A DNA stretch of 21,446 bases from a virus. Numbering within the stretch: position 1 is the first letter of the stretch; every line of letters begins with the position of its first letter. The DNA is taken from IMG/VR virus record IMGVR_UViG_3300012353_000010, positions 1-21,446 of that record, one strand, 5' to 3'. The notes beneath the pieces are model-generated. The model ran no database searches, had not been told where the DNA came from, and saw only the letters and a program-made list of their open reading frames with translations. Positions 13,720 to 21,335 of this stretch are shown piece after piece. A program made the position numbers and the translations under genes.

Positions 13720-15705
13720 ATGACGATCTCTGCGACGTGGAGCACCACAGGCGATCTGACGATTGCCAATGCCACGACCGTAACCGCCGGCCTGATGTCG
13801 GCGAACGACAAGATCAAGCTCGATGGGGTCGAGGTATCCGCAACCGGCGATATGACCGGTTCGGAGATCGTCAGCTCGATCAACACGGCACTCGGGGGGA
13901 CCGTCTGGCAAATCGGTGTCAGCGGTGGCTACTCTACGCCAGCCGAAGTGGTCGTCGCGCTGGACACGTGGTTCACCGATCAGACACCGCAGGATTTGAC
14001 CTGGCGTGATCAGCACGTCGATACGGTATTCGGTCGCTCCGGACCGGCGGTCATCGCGGTATCAGGCGACTACGCGATCCCGCAGATCACCGATCTGGTG
14101 TCGGCGCTCGGAGCGAAATCACCGACCAGCCACGCGCATACCATCTCGGATACGACCGATCTCACGACGCAGCTGTCGGCGCTCAAGCTGATCGTCAAGT
14201 CATCGGCTGCCGTGGTTGTCTCTGGCGCGCCGGTGCTCGACTTCTACGGCGCTGCGGTGTCCGCTGGTAACGGTGGTGCGGTCATCGCCATCACTGGCCA
14301 AGTCGCCAGCGTTTTCACGCGTACGGGCGCCGTAGCGGCTGTATCGGGCGATTACGATCTGTCCAAGATCGCCGAGACTGGAACCTACAAGCTCTACACC
14401 GCGACAGATCAGTCTCTTGTTGCTCAGGCGACGGCGGCACTCGTCTCGGCTGCCTTGGTCAAGCGCGACAGCAGCGGTCGTTTTCAGGCGCAATCACCGC
14501 TGGTGACCGGAGATGTGGCGACCAAGGGTTATGTCGATACGCTCGTACCGGCCACCGGCAATGCCACAACCACAATACCATTCACTGTGGGCTCCACGCA
14601 GGTGGTCGACATGTCGGCGGCCAACTCGGAGTTCCCCAATCAACGCCGTGTTTTCTTTGATGCGACCAATGTCACGGATTTCTATCTCGCCGGTAGATGC
14701 GATATCGCTGGAGTTGCCGGATCAAAGTATTTCTTGCAATACAGCGTTGATGGAACTGCTGTTGGTGGAACGACGTGGACGCCCGTATCAGGCGCAGAGT
14801 TCTCTCTGACATCTACCGGCCATCAAGCCAGTTCCATCGTCACTTGGCCGTCTGCAGCGAGAACCAATCACACATGGGTAAGGCTGATGAGCGTCGGCGG
14901 TAATGCTACCGCTGATCCTTCAGTCGTCATGTTGACTGGTAATTTCATCTACAAGACTGGCGGCGGTGGAGGTGGTGGCGCGGTCTCGAGCGTGTTCGGC
15001 CGGACCGGTGCGGTCGTTGCTGTCAGTGGCGATTACATCGCCAACCAAATCACAGTGACGCCGGTAGGCAACCTGGCGTCGACGCATGTGCAAGCCGCAT
15101 TGCAGGAACATCAGGGTGATATCGATGCGCTGACCGCGGGGACTGTTCCCGACAACAGCATCACCAACGCTAAGCTGGCAGATGTGGCGACAGCCACCAT
15201 CAAGGGTCGCATCACCGCTGCGACCGGCGATCCGGAAGACCTGACAGCAGCTCAGACGCGCACGCTGCTGAGCATTGTCGATGGTGTATCGAGCGTCTAT
15301 GGCCGTACCGGCGCGGTTGTTGCCGTCAGCGGCGATTACGTAGCATCCAAGGTCAATGAGGATGCAACGCGCGTCATTATGTCGGCGACCGAACGCACAC
15401 GGCTCGCAGGCATGGAAGATGGCGCGACGAAGTGGCTTCCATCGATGCCGGCGATCATCGTCAACACCACCATGACGACAGAATTTGCCGAGATCACCGG
15501 ATCGTCGGTAACGCAGGTGACGCTTCCGGCCCCACCGATCAACCTGGCTCGTATCTCGAATTACGGTACGACCACGGTTACGATCGTCGGCGGCTCTCGC
15601 ACCATCACCGGTGGCAACATGACGCTTGCGCCAGGCACGGATACTGTTCCAAGCACCATCTGCTTTTCGATTCGAGCATCGAACGGGAGCTGGCGGAAGG
15701 TCTAA
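13720..15705 (+). CDS. Tail fibre protein with repeated FGRTGAV modules
   Basis: AAAGGA nine bases upstream supports this ATG. The 661-residue protein has GLMSANDKIKLDGV at residues 24-37, four copies of a module like SSVFGRTGAVVAVSGDY (near 100, 195, 421 and 523), a middle domain with SGRFQAQSPLVTGDVATKGYVD, a seven-Gly hinge at 414-420 and the SWRKV-type C-terminal domain shared with the preceding gene. These are classic traits of host-recognition fibres of tailed phages. KLADVATATIKGR and GDPEDLTAAQTR are also widespread fibre modules. The hinge may separate a shaft from an exchangeable tip. Confidence 0.85.
   Translation: MTISATWSTTGDLTIANATTVTAGLMSANDKIKLDGVEVSATGDMTGSEIVSSINTALGGTVWQIGVSGGYSTPAEVVVALDTWFTDQTPQDLTWRDQHVDTVFGRSGPAVIAVSGDYAIPQITDLVSALGAKSPTSHAHTISDTTDLTTQLSALKLIVKSSAAVVVSGAPVLDFYGAAVSAGNGGAVIAITGQVASVFTRTGAVAAVSGDYDLSKIAETGTYKLYTATDQSLVAQATAALVSAALVKRDSSGRFQAQSPLVTGDVATKGYVDTLVPATGNATTTIPFTVGSTQVVDMSAANSEFPNQRRVFFDATNVTDFYLAGRCDIAGVAGSKYFLQYSVDGTAVGGTTWTPVSGAEFSLTSTGHQASSIVTWPSAARTNHTWVRLMSVGGNATADPSVVMLTGNFIYKTGGGGGGGAVSSVFGRTGAVVAVSGDYIANQITVTPVGNLASTHVQAALQEHQGDIDALTAGTVPDNSITNAKLADVATATIKGRITAATGDPEDLTAAQTRTLLSIVDGVSSVYGRTGAVVAVSGDYVASKVNEDATRVIMSATERTRLAGMEDGATKWLPSMPAIIVNTTMTTEFAEITGSSVTQVTLPAPPINLARISNYGTTTVTIVGGSRTITGGNMTLAPGTDTVPSTICFSIRASNGSWRKV
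14017..15339 (+). repeat. Four dispersed fibre repeat modules
   Basis: Four coding copies of the V-F-G-R-T-G-A-V...V-S-G-D-Y module lie at about 14017-14073, 14302-14355, 14980-15036 and 15286-15339; a more distant fifth copy is at 13291-13344 in the short fibre. The third and fourth copies are near identical (VSSVFGRTGAVVAVSGDY and VSSVYGRTGAVVAVSGDY) and could recombine, changing fibre length. Confidence 0.75.
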
Positions 15706-15723
15706 GTAAGAGGAATCCCAGCA

Positions 15724-16611
15724 ATGAGTTGCTGTTTTTCGAGCACCGAAGCAGTTCCGATCACTGCTGGGGTTTTCACGGCTAATGGTCCGTTCAACGC
15801 GGTTATTACGGCCAATCCCGTGTTGGATTCAAATTCCGCAAATATTTCGACCAATCAGGCTGGTCGCACTCACGTAATGGATATTTATGACTACGGCGTT
15901 CCTATCTATGACGCCGATGCTGGCATGACAAAGTACGTTGTGAACGTAATCAATGCCCCGGACTGGGGGCCCAATGCGTTCTCTACGTATCCATGTCCAC
16001 TTACATCGAGCATGGCGCCGTCGCCTGGTAGTGATGGCGCCATGTGTGTCGTGGACTGGACAACGCGTAGATCGTACGAGTTCTGGCAATATGCGTGGAA
16101 TAGCGGATCGCCAAGCTGTTCCTGGGGAGCGGTATTCAGCTTGGACAGTGATGGCGTCACGCCGCTTGTAGCGGGCGCAATCGGGCCAATTGGCGCCGGC
16201 TTTTCGCGACTTGCCGGCATTGTGCGCATGTCGGAACTCACCAGTGCACTTATCCCGCATCCCTTGGTGTTCTCTAGCGGCATGTCTGGAAGCGGCTGGA
16301 TATATCCGGGCGTTAAGAGTGACGGCGGTGCAACTGGCAATGTCTTTAAAGAGGGTCATAGGATTCAGCTGAATCCAGCTGCCAATATCGACAGTCTCAC
16401 TGGCGTTACACGTACGATCGCTCAGGCGTTGAAAACCTACGGCGCGTATTGCATGGATGTTGGTGGCTCCGGCCTCAATTTCATATTCGAGACTCCACAC
16501 CCCGGCGGTCCCGATCCATACCCAGGATTGGGTGTTGGCGGTGATTACTTTGGGCTATCAGCAATACCGTGGAGCAGCATACGCGTCTTGAATACGTGGA
16601 ATGGAGTCTAA
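15724..16611 (+). CDS. MxCC protein 1: unknown extracellular-type domain
   Basis: AGAGGAA eight bases before the ATG supports the start. The 295-residue product begins MSCCFSST, the first of five proteins with this motif. The rest resembles secreted proteins of unknown function I recall from actinobacteria: GAMCVVDWTTRRSYEFW, GAGFSRLAGIVRMSEL, GHRIQLNPAANIDSL and QALKTYGAYCMDVGGSG. The His and Asp/Glu residues in these stretches are candidates for a polysaccharide-active site, but no activity is established. There is no signal peptide, in keeping with a virion component released at lysis. The next gene shares the domain in a diverged form; its ATG overlaps this stop by one base (TAATG). Confidence 0.6.
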   Translation: MSCCFSSTEAVPITAGVFTANGPFNAVITANPVLDSNSANISTNQAGRTHVMDIYDYGVPIYDADAGMTKYVVNVINAPDWGPNAFSTYPCPLTSSMAPSPGSDGAMCVVDWTTRRSYEFWQYAWNSGSPSCSWGAVFSLDSDGVTPLVAGAIGPIGAGFSRLAGIVRMSELTSALIPHPLVFSSGMSGSGWIYPGVKSDGGATGNVFKEGHRIQLNPAANIDSLTGVTRTIAQALKTYGAYCMDVGGSGLNFIFETPHPGGPDPYPGLGVGGDYFGLSAIPWSSIRVLNTWNGV

Positions 16612-17621
16612 TGGTTTGCTGTTTCTCGAGCACGGAGACTCCAATCGTTTCGAGAGATGCGTCTCTGTGGCCATTTTCATCGACTTCGGCATTCAACACG
16701 CCGATCGGCAGTGACGCAGTATTTGTCGACCACCCGCTGCTGAGAAGCGTCACATGGGTTTTCAACGGTCCGGGACCAGCGTGGAGCGTGCCTATTGCGC
16801 TTTACGATATAGCGAATCCTCTCGTCAACATTTCACAATCGAATCAATGCAATGAAGGAAGCTCATTCACGGCGCTGAATCTGCGCATCCCGAGCGGTAT
16901 GACGGGAGCTGATCCGCAGATATGTTATCGAGATGGCATGTTGTGCGTACTCAGCGATGATGGATATGCATACGGGTTTAATCAATTCAGACGAACGAGC
17001 GACACAACTGGATTAGCTGCGTATCATCAGCGGTACAACTTCGACCACCTGATAACAGGTGATGGATACAACCCGACTGCCGGTTTGTGGACAAAGGGTC
17101 ATTGGATAGCTGGTGTAAGTCTCATTGCTGGCGTAATTCGCAAATGGGAGGTCGATGCAATCGCAGCGGATTCTCTTCCGTACATGCGTCATGCGCTACA
17201 AATTGCACTTCCGGATGTGATTTTGCGAGCCGCTGGCGGAGGTGGGCAATCTACCACATACCGGTGGCCGGCAACATTCTCAGATGGTGGATGGGCAAAC
17301 TACAGCGGAACCGTCTGGATTGGCTCTTTGCTCGCCATTCCGCCGACATTCAATATCGATGCTCAGCTTTGGAATGAGCCAGCAAAGGTTCTTGCCAGAA
17401 CGTTGCAAAAGTTCGGTGGTTATCCAGTGGCAAGAGCCGGTACGGCCAACATCATGGTGGAGACTGGGGCGCTGCAAGCGCCCATCACTCAAATGAATCA
17501 GCATTTATACGCCATTCGCAACGAGCTCAGGCTTGTTGACAACAACACGCCGACTACGGTCGGCGGTGGTGGCAATTATCCATCAGAGCTGTGGCCTCTA
17601 CCTCCGCCAGTTCTTCCATGA
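16611..17621 (+). CDS. MxCC protein 2: diverged paralogue of MxCC protein 1
   Basis: I choose the ATG at 16611 (TAATG overlap) rather than 16569 because it gives MVCCFSST, matching the other four genes. The 336-residue protein shares the later part with its neighbour: SLIAGVIRKWEVDA against SRLAGIVRMSELTS, FSDGG against KSDGG, FNIDAQ against ANIDSL, and LARTLQKFGGYPVARAG against IAQALKTYGAYCMDVGG. It therefore seems a tandem duplicate that has diverged strongly. A Gly-rich patch (RAAGGGGQST) and a Pro-rich C-terminus (WPLPPPVLP) are extra features. Enzymatic role unknown. The stop overlaps the next ATG by ATGA. Confidence 0.55.
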   Translation: MVCCFSSTETPIVSRDASLWPFSSTSAFNTPIGSDAVFVDHPLLRSVTWVFNGPGPAWSVPIALYDIANPLVNISQSNQCNEGSSFTALNLRIPSGMTGADPQICYRDGMLCVLSDDGYAYGFNQFRRTSDTTGLAAYHQRYNFDHLITGDGYNPTAGLWTKGHWIAGVSLIAGVIRKWEVDAIAADSLPYMRHALQIALPDVILRAAGGGGQSTTYRWPATFSDGGWANYSGTVWIGSLLAIPPTFNIDAQLWNEPAKVLARTLQKFGGYPVARAGTANIMVETGALQAPITQMNQHLYAIRNELRLVDNNTPTTVGGGGNYPSELWPLPPPVLP

Positions 17622-18760
17622 CATGTTGTTTTCAGAGTGTCGTCGCGCTGCACGAAATCGTTGCCGCAAGCCCGGCATTGGCCGATGTGCAGGCAGCGGT
17701 CGATGCTGCCGTGAATGGCGACATTGTGCGTGTTCCTGCTGGCGCGGCCACTTGGAATGACTCTCTGAACATCATCAACAAGACGATCTTCCTCACCGGA
17801 GCCGGCTCTGGCGTGTCGGGAACAGTCATCAATTATGGCGGACATTCGCTTATTATGATCGATGCCGGCACACAGATAGGTCACATGTCCGTATCTGGTT
17901 TCCGCTTCGTCGGTGGAGATGCGAACAATTGGAGCGGAACCGCGATCAACTTTTCAGGTGCGATAGGCTGGAAGAATTTTCGTATTCATCACAACGTGTT
18001 CGACAACAATTTGCAGTATTCCCTCCGTGGCAGCGCTGCGACGTGCGGATTGATCGACAACAACATATTTCAGGGTTCAGCTCATGGAATAGAGCTGTCT
18101 GGAAATGGCAATATTGATTGGACCACAGCGCTAGTTCTCGGAACAGACGGATTCTTCTTCATAGAAGGAAACACGTTCAATTGGGATGACTGGTATGGCA
18201 GCACCGGTGCCATCACAGTGGACTTTTACAACGGTGGGCGCGTTGTTTTTCGTAACAATACATGTCGGAATGCGCTGTTCGAGACGCACGATCGCGCGCG
18301 CGATGGATTTCCTAGCGCCAATGCCTGGGAAATCTACAACAACACATTCACGTGCGATTCAAACCACTGGAAAGGTTTAGACATTACGGCTGGAACTGGA
18401 GTTATTTGGGGCAATACGTTCACCGGCGATTGGTCTGTGCCGATCGGCGCTATGGATTACAAGACGTTCGACTCTCGCAGCATTCCGCCGTGCGATGGCA
18501 ACGACGCGGACGACCAGAATGTGCCCGGGGAGACGGGATGGCGTTGCCAGTATCAGATCGGCTCGCAGAATTGGGGAGCCAATGCCGTAGGATATCCGGC
18601 ATATATTTGGAGCAACACCAAGAACGGCGTGGCGGAGGGCATGTATTGCACTTCCGGCGCAATTCACGTTGTTGATGGGCGAGACTTTATCAACAACGGC
18701 ACGACGTCCAAGTCGGGCTATACACCATTCATGTATCCGCATCCCCTGCAGTTGCTGTGA
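17618..18760 (+). CDS. MxCC protein 3: right-handed beta-helix (pectate-lyase-like) protein
   Basis: The ATG at 17618 overlaps the previous stop and gives MTCCFQSV. After a short linker the 380-residue protein has ADVQAAVDAAVNGDIVRVPAG, the usual cap of pectate-lyase-like beta-helices (VQ-AV--A-GD-V-VP-G), then turns rich in Asn: FRIHHNVFDNN, GLIDNNIFQGS, FFIEGNTFNWDD, VVFRNNTCRN, WEIYNNTF, GVIWGNTFTG. The C-terminal quarter leaves the helix pattern. The likely role is polysaccharide binding or cleavage. No signal peptide. It differs from the spike at 1-1224 in its tag and ends. Confidence 0.75.
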   Translation: MTCCFQSVVALHEIVAASPALADVQAAVDAAVNGDIVRVPAGAATWNDSLNIINKTIFLTGAGSGVSGTVINYGGHSLIMIDAGTQIGHMSVSGFRFVGGDANNWSGTAINFSGAIGWKNFRIHHNVFDNNLQYSLRGSAATCGLIDNNIFQGSAHGIELSGNGNIDWTTALVLGTDGFFFIEGNTFNWDDWYGSTGAITVDFYNGGRVVFRNNTCRNALFETHDRARDGFPSANAWEIYNNTFTCDSNHWKGLDITAGTGVIWGNTFTGDWSVPIGAMDYKTFDSRSIPPCDGNDADDQNVPGETGWRCQYQIGSQNWGANAVGYPAYIWSNTKNGVAEGMYCTSGAIHVVDGRDFINNGTTSKSGYTPFMYPHPLQLL

Positions 18761-19965
18761 TGTGCTGTTTTTCCAGTACACCTCAACCGGCCTCACCTAT
18801 TGCGATTCCACGCTGGGGTGTGGCAATGCTGCCGGGCTCTGCCGAGCAGTACTCGGACGTGACGGGAATGGGTGTGCATATGGTGCGACGTGGGCTGCGG
18901 TGGACTGCTGCCGAGCCCAATGCGCCAGTTGCCGGTGTCCGGACATATACATGGGTCGCACATGATGCGGCGGTCGCCAGGGCCAATGCAGCTGGCGTCA
19001 AGCTGCTTGGCGTGCTCGCGAACGGTCCCCAGTGGGCGTGCCCGGGCCCGGCTAATTCCGGACCGACGAACGTTCAAGATTATCTGGATTACGTAAACGC
19101 CATTTCCGCACGCTATGCCGGCCGCGTCGATGGCTACGAGATTTGGAACGAGCCACAAGGCAACGGGCTGAGCACTTTGTTGTACAAAACCATGTTGATA
19201 GGCGCATATCTGATCATTAAGGCAAACGATCCTGCCGCGATGGTTGTAGGCATCGTGGCAAACGGTACGTTCGTGGACGCCAATTCAGCGACGCGCAATG
19301 CATGGTACAACACTGTTTTATCAGATGCTCAGGTGCGCGCAAGCATGGACGCGGCAAGTGTTCACACTTACACGCGGCCGTATCCCCCTGAGATCGGTGC
19401 TGCGACCGGTCCGCTCGATGTGCGGCTCGCCAACAGCAATGCGTTGTTGGCCAGCAAAGGCTTCAGCAATCCCGTCTTCGTCACAGAGGGCAATTGGCCA
19501 TCTGCCGGCACAACGCCTGGTGTCGTCAGCGAGGCCGACCAAGCGCGTTTTATTGTTCGCATGGCGATCATCAATGGCTTGTTCTGCGCGCGCTTCTATC
19601 CGTTTCACATGTATGGGTATGTGAGCGCGGACGAGGCCGGCGGCATGGGGTTCATCCGTCCGGATGGGACTCACAAGCCGTCATATACCGCATGGCGGAC
19701 GATGGCCGGTGTTCTTGATGACACCGTGATAAACATATCTGCCGTCAGCACCGGCAACACGCGCTGTTATCGTTTTAACCGCAGCAATGGCACTTACGGT
19801 TTCGCGGCATGGTGTGTCACGGGAACGGCAGACCTACAACTCACTGGGCTACCGTTATCGATACGCCAGACGACGTTGCTCGGCGTCGAGTCCATCCTAG
19901 CCACCACTGATGGCGCGCTCACTGTCGCACTCACCGGCGATCCTGTTTACATCGATACTCAATGA
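18757..19965 (+). CDS. MxCC protein 4: clan-A glycoside hydrolase (GH39/GH5-like TIM barrel)
   Basis: A GTG at 18757 gives MMCCFSST in register with the M-x-C-C-F motif of the neighbours and a GTGA overlap with the previous stop; an ATG at 18760 is the alternative. The 402-residue protein has AVARANAAGVKLLGVLANGP, then YEIWNEPQG with the acid/base Glu (E132) and VFVTEGNWPS with the nucleophile Glu (E244), the two-Glu layout of clan-A retaining glycosidases such as GH39 and GH5. ASVHTYTRPYP (200-210) is the expected His/Tyr strand. A beta-rich C-terminal part follows (after about 330). A retaining exo- or endo-glycosidase on host surface glycan is likely; the substrate is unknown. Confidence 0.8.
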   Translation: MMCCFSSTPQPASPIAIPRWGVAMLPGSAEQYSDVTGMGVHMVRRGLRWTAAEPNAPVAGVRTYTWVAHDAAVARANAAGVKLLGVLANGPQWACPGPANSGPTNVQDYLDYVNAISARYAGRVDGYEIWNEPQGNGLSTLLYKTMLIGAYLIIKANDPAAMVVGIVANGTFVDANSATRNAWYNTVLSDAQVRASMDAASVHTYTRPYPPEIGAATGPLDVRLANSNALLASKGFSNPVFVTEGNWPSAGTTPGVVSEADQARFIVRMAIINGLFCARFYPFHMYGYVSADEAGGMGFIRPDGTHKPSYTAWRTMAGVLDDTVINISAVSTGNTRCYRFNRSNGTYGFAAWCVTGTADLQLTGLPLSIRQTTLLGVESILATTDGALTVALTGDPVYIDTQ

Positions 19966-21026
19966 CCTGCTGCTTGGCATCGGTCCCAATCCTGACCGGT
20001 CATCAATATTGGGTTTCGCCATCTGGATCGGATTCCAATCCTGGTAATCAGTATCAGCCATTCGCCACCATTTCGCAGGCAGCCGGCGTCGTTGTGCCTG
20101 GTGATACGGTACACGTTGCTCCTGGCAACTACGCTGGTGGATTCATCACGACGAGAAACGGCACCCCTAATGCTCGCATTCGCTTCGTGTCGAATGTCAA
20201 ATGGGCAGCCAAGATCAACTCGAATCCTTCGGGACATTGGGCAGCATGGGAAAGCAGGGGAGATTACGTCGACATAGACGGCTTCGAAATATCTGGAATT
20301 GGCCTTGTTTGGAGGATTGGGCTATACCTCACGGGATCATACGATGTGGCAAAGAACAATTATGTACACAACATTATGAATGGCGCATGTGATTCATCTG
20401 GTGGCGCTGGTATAGAGAATGATCATTTTTATGGTGGTGTAAACATTGATATCATCAACAATATCGTTGATCACATAGGCCCGGTTAACGGTTGCAATAC
20501 AATACAGGGAATATATGTTGCGACAAGTGGCAAGATTCACAACAATCTAGTTCATGGAATTGCCGGATGGGGAATTACGACATGGCATGATGCAACCGAT
20601 TCAGAGATTTTCAACAACACAATATTCAACTGCGTATCTGGTGGAATAAGCATCGGCACCGGTGGTTACTACACTCTGGATTCAACGCTGATAGGCAGAT
20701 TCCATGTTGCCAACAACATCACATACGGCAACGCCGGATATGGCATAAATGATTTTGGCGACATTGGGAACGACAGTTATGCGGTAAACAATATGTCGTT
20801 TGCTAATGGCACGAACTGGTCTATAAACCAAGTGTACTCATACAGCAATTTTACCGCAAATCCTCTATTCGTGAATTACATTGCCACCGGTGGTGGTGAC
20901 TATCATGTCCAGGCAGCATCTCCGGCTGTCGATGCTGGTGTACTGTTTGGTGCGCCGGCGATCGATCTGGATGGCATCGTCAGGCCGCAAGGTGCCGGTG
21001 TCGACATCGGCGCGTACGAGCGCTGA
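19962..21026 (+). CDS. MxCC protein 5: beta-helix protein, PL9/DUF1565-like
   Basis: The ATG overlaps the previous stop (ATGA) and yields MTCCLASV, the most divergent form of the motif. The 354-residue protein continues YWVSPSGSDSNPGNQYQPFATISQAA and VVPGDTVHVAPGNYAGG, the standard beginning of DUF1565/PL9-type parallel beta-helices. It has many Asn-rich turns (KNNYVHNI, IINNIVDHIG, KIHNNLVHGI, EIFNNTIFN, VANNITYGN) and ends with DLDGIVRPQGAGVDIGAYER, a common end of such helices. A lyase or polysaccharide-binding role is likely; the PL9 catalytic Lys was not located. It is the last plus-strand gene, ending right against the convergent ORF. Confidence 0.75.
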   Translation: MTCCLASVPILTGHQYWVSPSGSDSNPGNQYQPFATISQAAGVVVPGDTVHVAPGNYAGGFITTRNGTPNARIRFVSNVKWAAKINSNPSGHWAAWESRGDYVDIDGFEISGIGLVWRIGLYLTGSYDVAKNNYVHNIMNGACDSSGGAGIENDHFYGGVNIDIINNIVDHIGPVNGCNTIQGIYVATSGKIHNNLVHGIAGWGITTWHDATDSEIFNNTIFNCVSGGISIGTGGYYTLDSTLIGRFHVANNITYGNAGYGINDFGDIGNDSYAVNNMSFANGTNWSINQVYSYSNFTANPLFVNYIATGGGDYHVQAASPAVDAGVLFGAPAIDLDGIVRPQGAGVDIGAYER

Positions 21027-21335
21027 TTATGACTTCCATCCGAGACGCCTGGCGATCTCTTTGTATACAGCATCGAGCTCGGCATAGGGAGACTCTGGCG
21101 GAAACTCGTAGTGTTCGCACTCGGGGAAAGGCTGCCGGTCTCTCCCGGCTGTCACACCACTCGCGCCCGCATGGTCTGCCAGGACGGCTGGGCGCGGCGC
21201 CCAAGGTGTCGGGGGTGGCGTAGCAGCAAGCGTAGCAGCGTCTCCCGCAACCCCTTCGGAATGCCCGGATTCGAACCGGGGACCCCTGCCTCCCGAAGGC
21301 CTCTCTCCGGCACGGTTCTCGGCGCGTTCAGTCAT
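21027..21335 (-). CDS. Hypothetical protein, 102 aa, reading through the tRNA-like site
   Basis: AGGA lies eight bases before the ATG on the minus strand. Three parts are seen: a basic start (MTERAENRAGERP); then GGRGPRFESGH, which is simply the translation of the tRNA-Pro 3' half; then a Pro/Ala-rich stretch and an acidic, protein-like end (CEHYEFPPESPYAELDAVYKEIARRLGWKS). The end looks like real coding sequence, while the middle may be non-coding attP DNA that happens to stay open. It converges on the last MxCC gene with no gap. Function unknown. Confidence 0.35.
   Translation of the reverse strand: MTERAENRAGERPSGGRGPRFESGHSEGVAGDAATLAATPPPTPWAPRPAVLADHAGASGVTAGRDRQPFPECEHYEFPPESPYAELDAVYKEIARRLGWKS
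21218..21239. repeat. Direct repeats near the tRNA-like core, possible integrase arm sites (left)
   Basis: GCGTAGCAGC occurs at 21218-21227 and 21230-21239, a 12-base period. A third near copy (GCGTAGCGGC) lies on the other side of the tRNA-like core at 21414-21423. Direct repeats on both sides of a core are usual for arm-type binding sites of tyrosine integrases. In the minus ORF they encode a repeated AAT tripeptide, so a coding origin is possible. Confidence 0.3.
21256..21299 (-). other. attP-like core: 3' half of a tRNA-Pro(CGG) gene
   Basis: On the minus strand the 44 bases read as tRNA-Pro from the anticodon loop to the discriminator base: loop TTCGGGA (anticodon CGG, 21291-21297), right anticodon strand GGCAG, variable loop GGGTC, a perfect 5-bp T-arm CCCGG-TTCGAAT-CCGGG (21264-21280), acceptor strand CATTCCG and discriminator A (21256). 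The 5' half is missing: the matching acceptor strand CGGAATG and a D-arm are absent upstream, and only the loop-proximal anticodon pairs form. A 3' tRNA half starting at the anticodon loop is the classic attachment site of temperate phages. Phage-like sequence on both sides fits attP rather than a prophage end. CCA is not encoded. Confidence 0.6.

Noticed and set aside
14017-15339. Repeats as a possible CRISPR or diversity-generating element
   Set aside because: The repeats are in-frame protein modules, spaced irregularly by hundreds of bases; no reverse transcriptase or template/variable repeat pair is seen in the window.
21256-21330. Complete tRNA gene
   Set aside because: Only the 3' half fits; no 5' acceptor strand, D-arm or full anticodon stem can be formed from the sequence beyond 21299.
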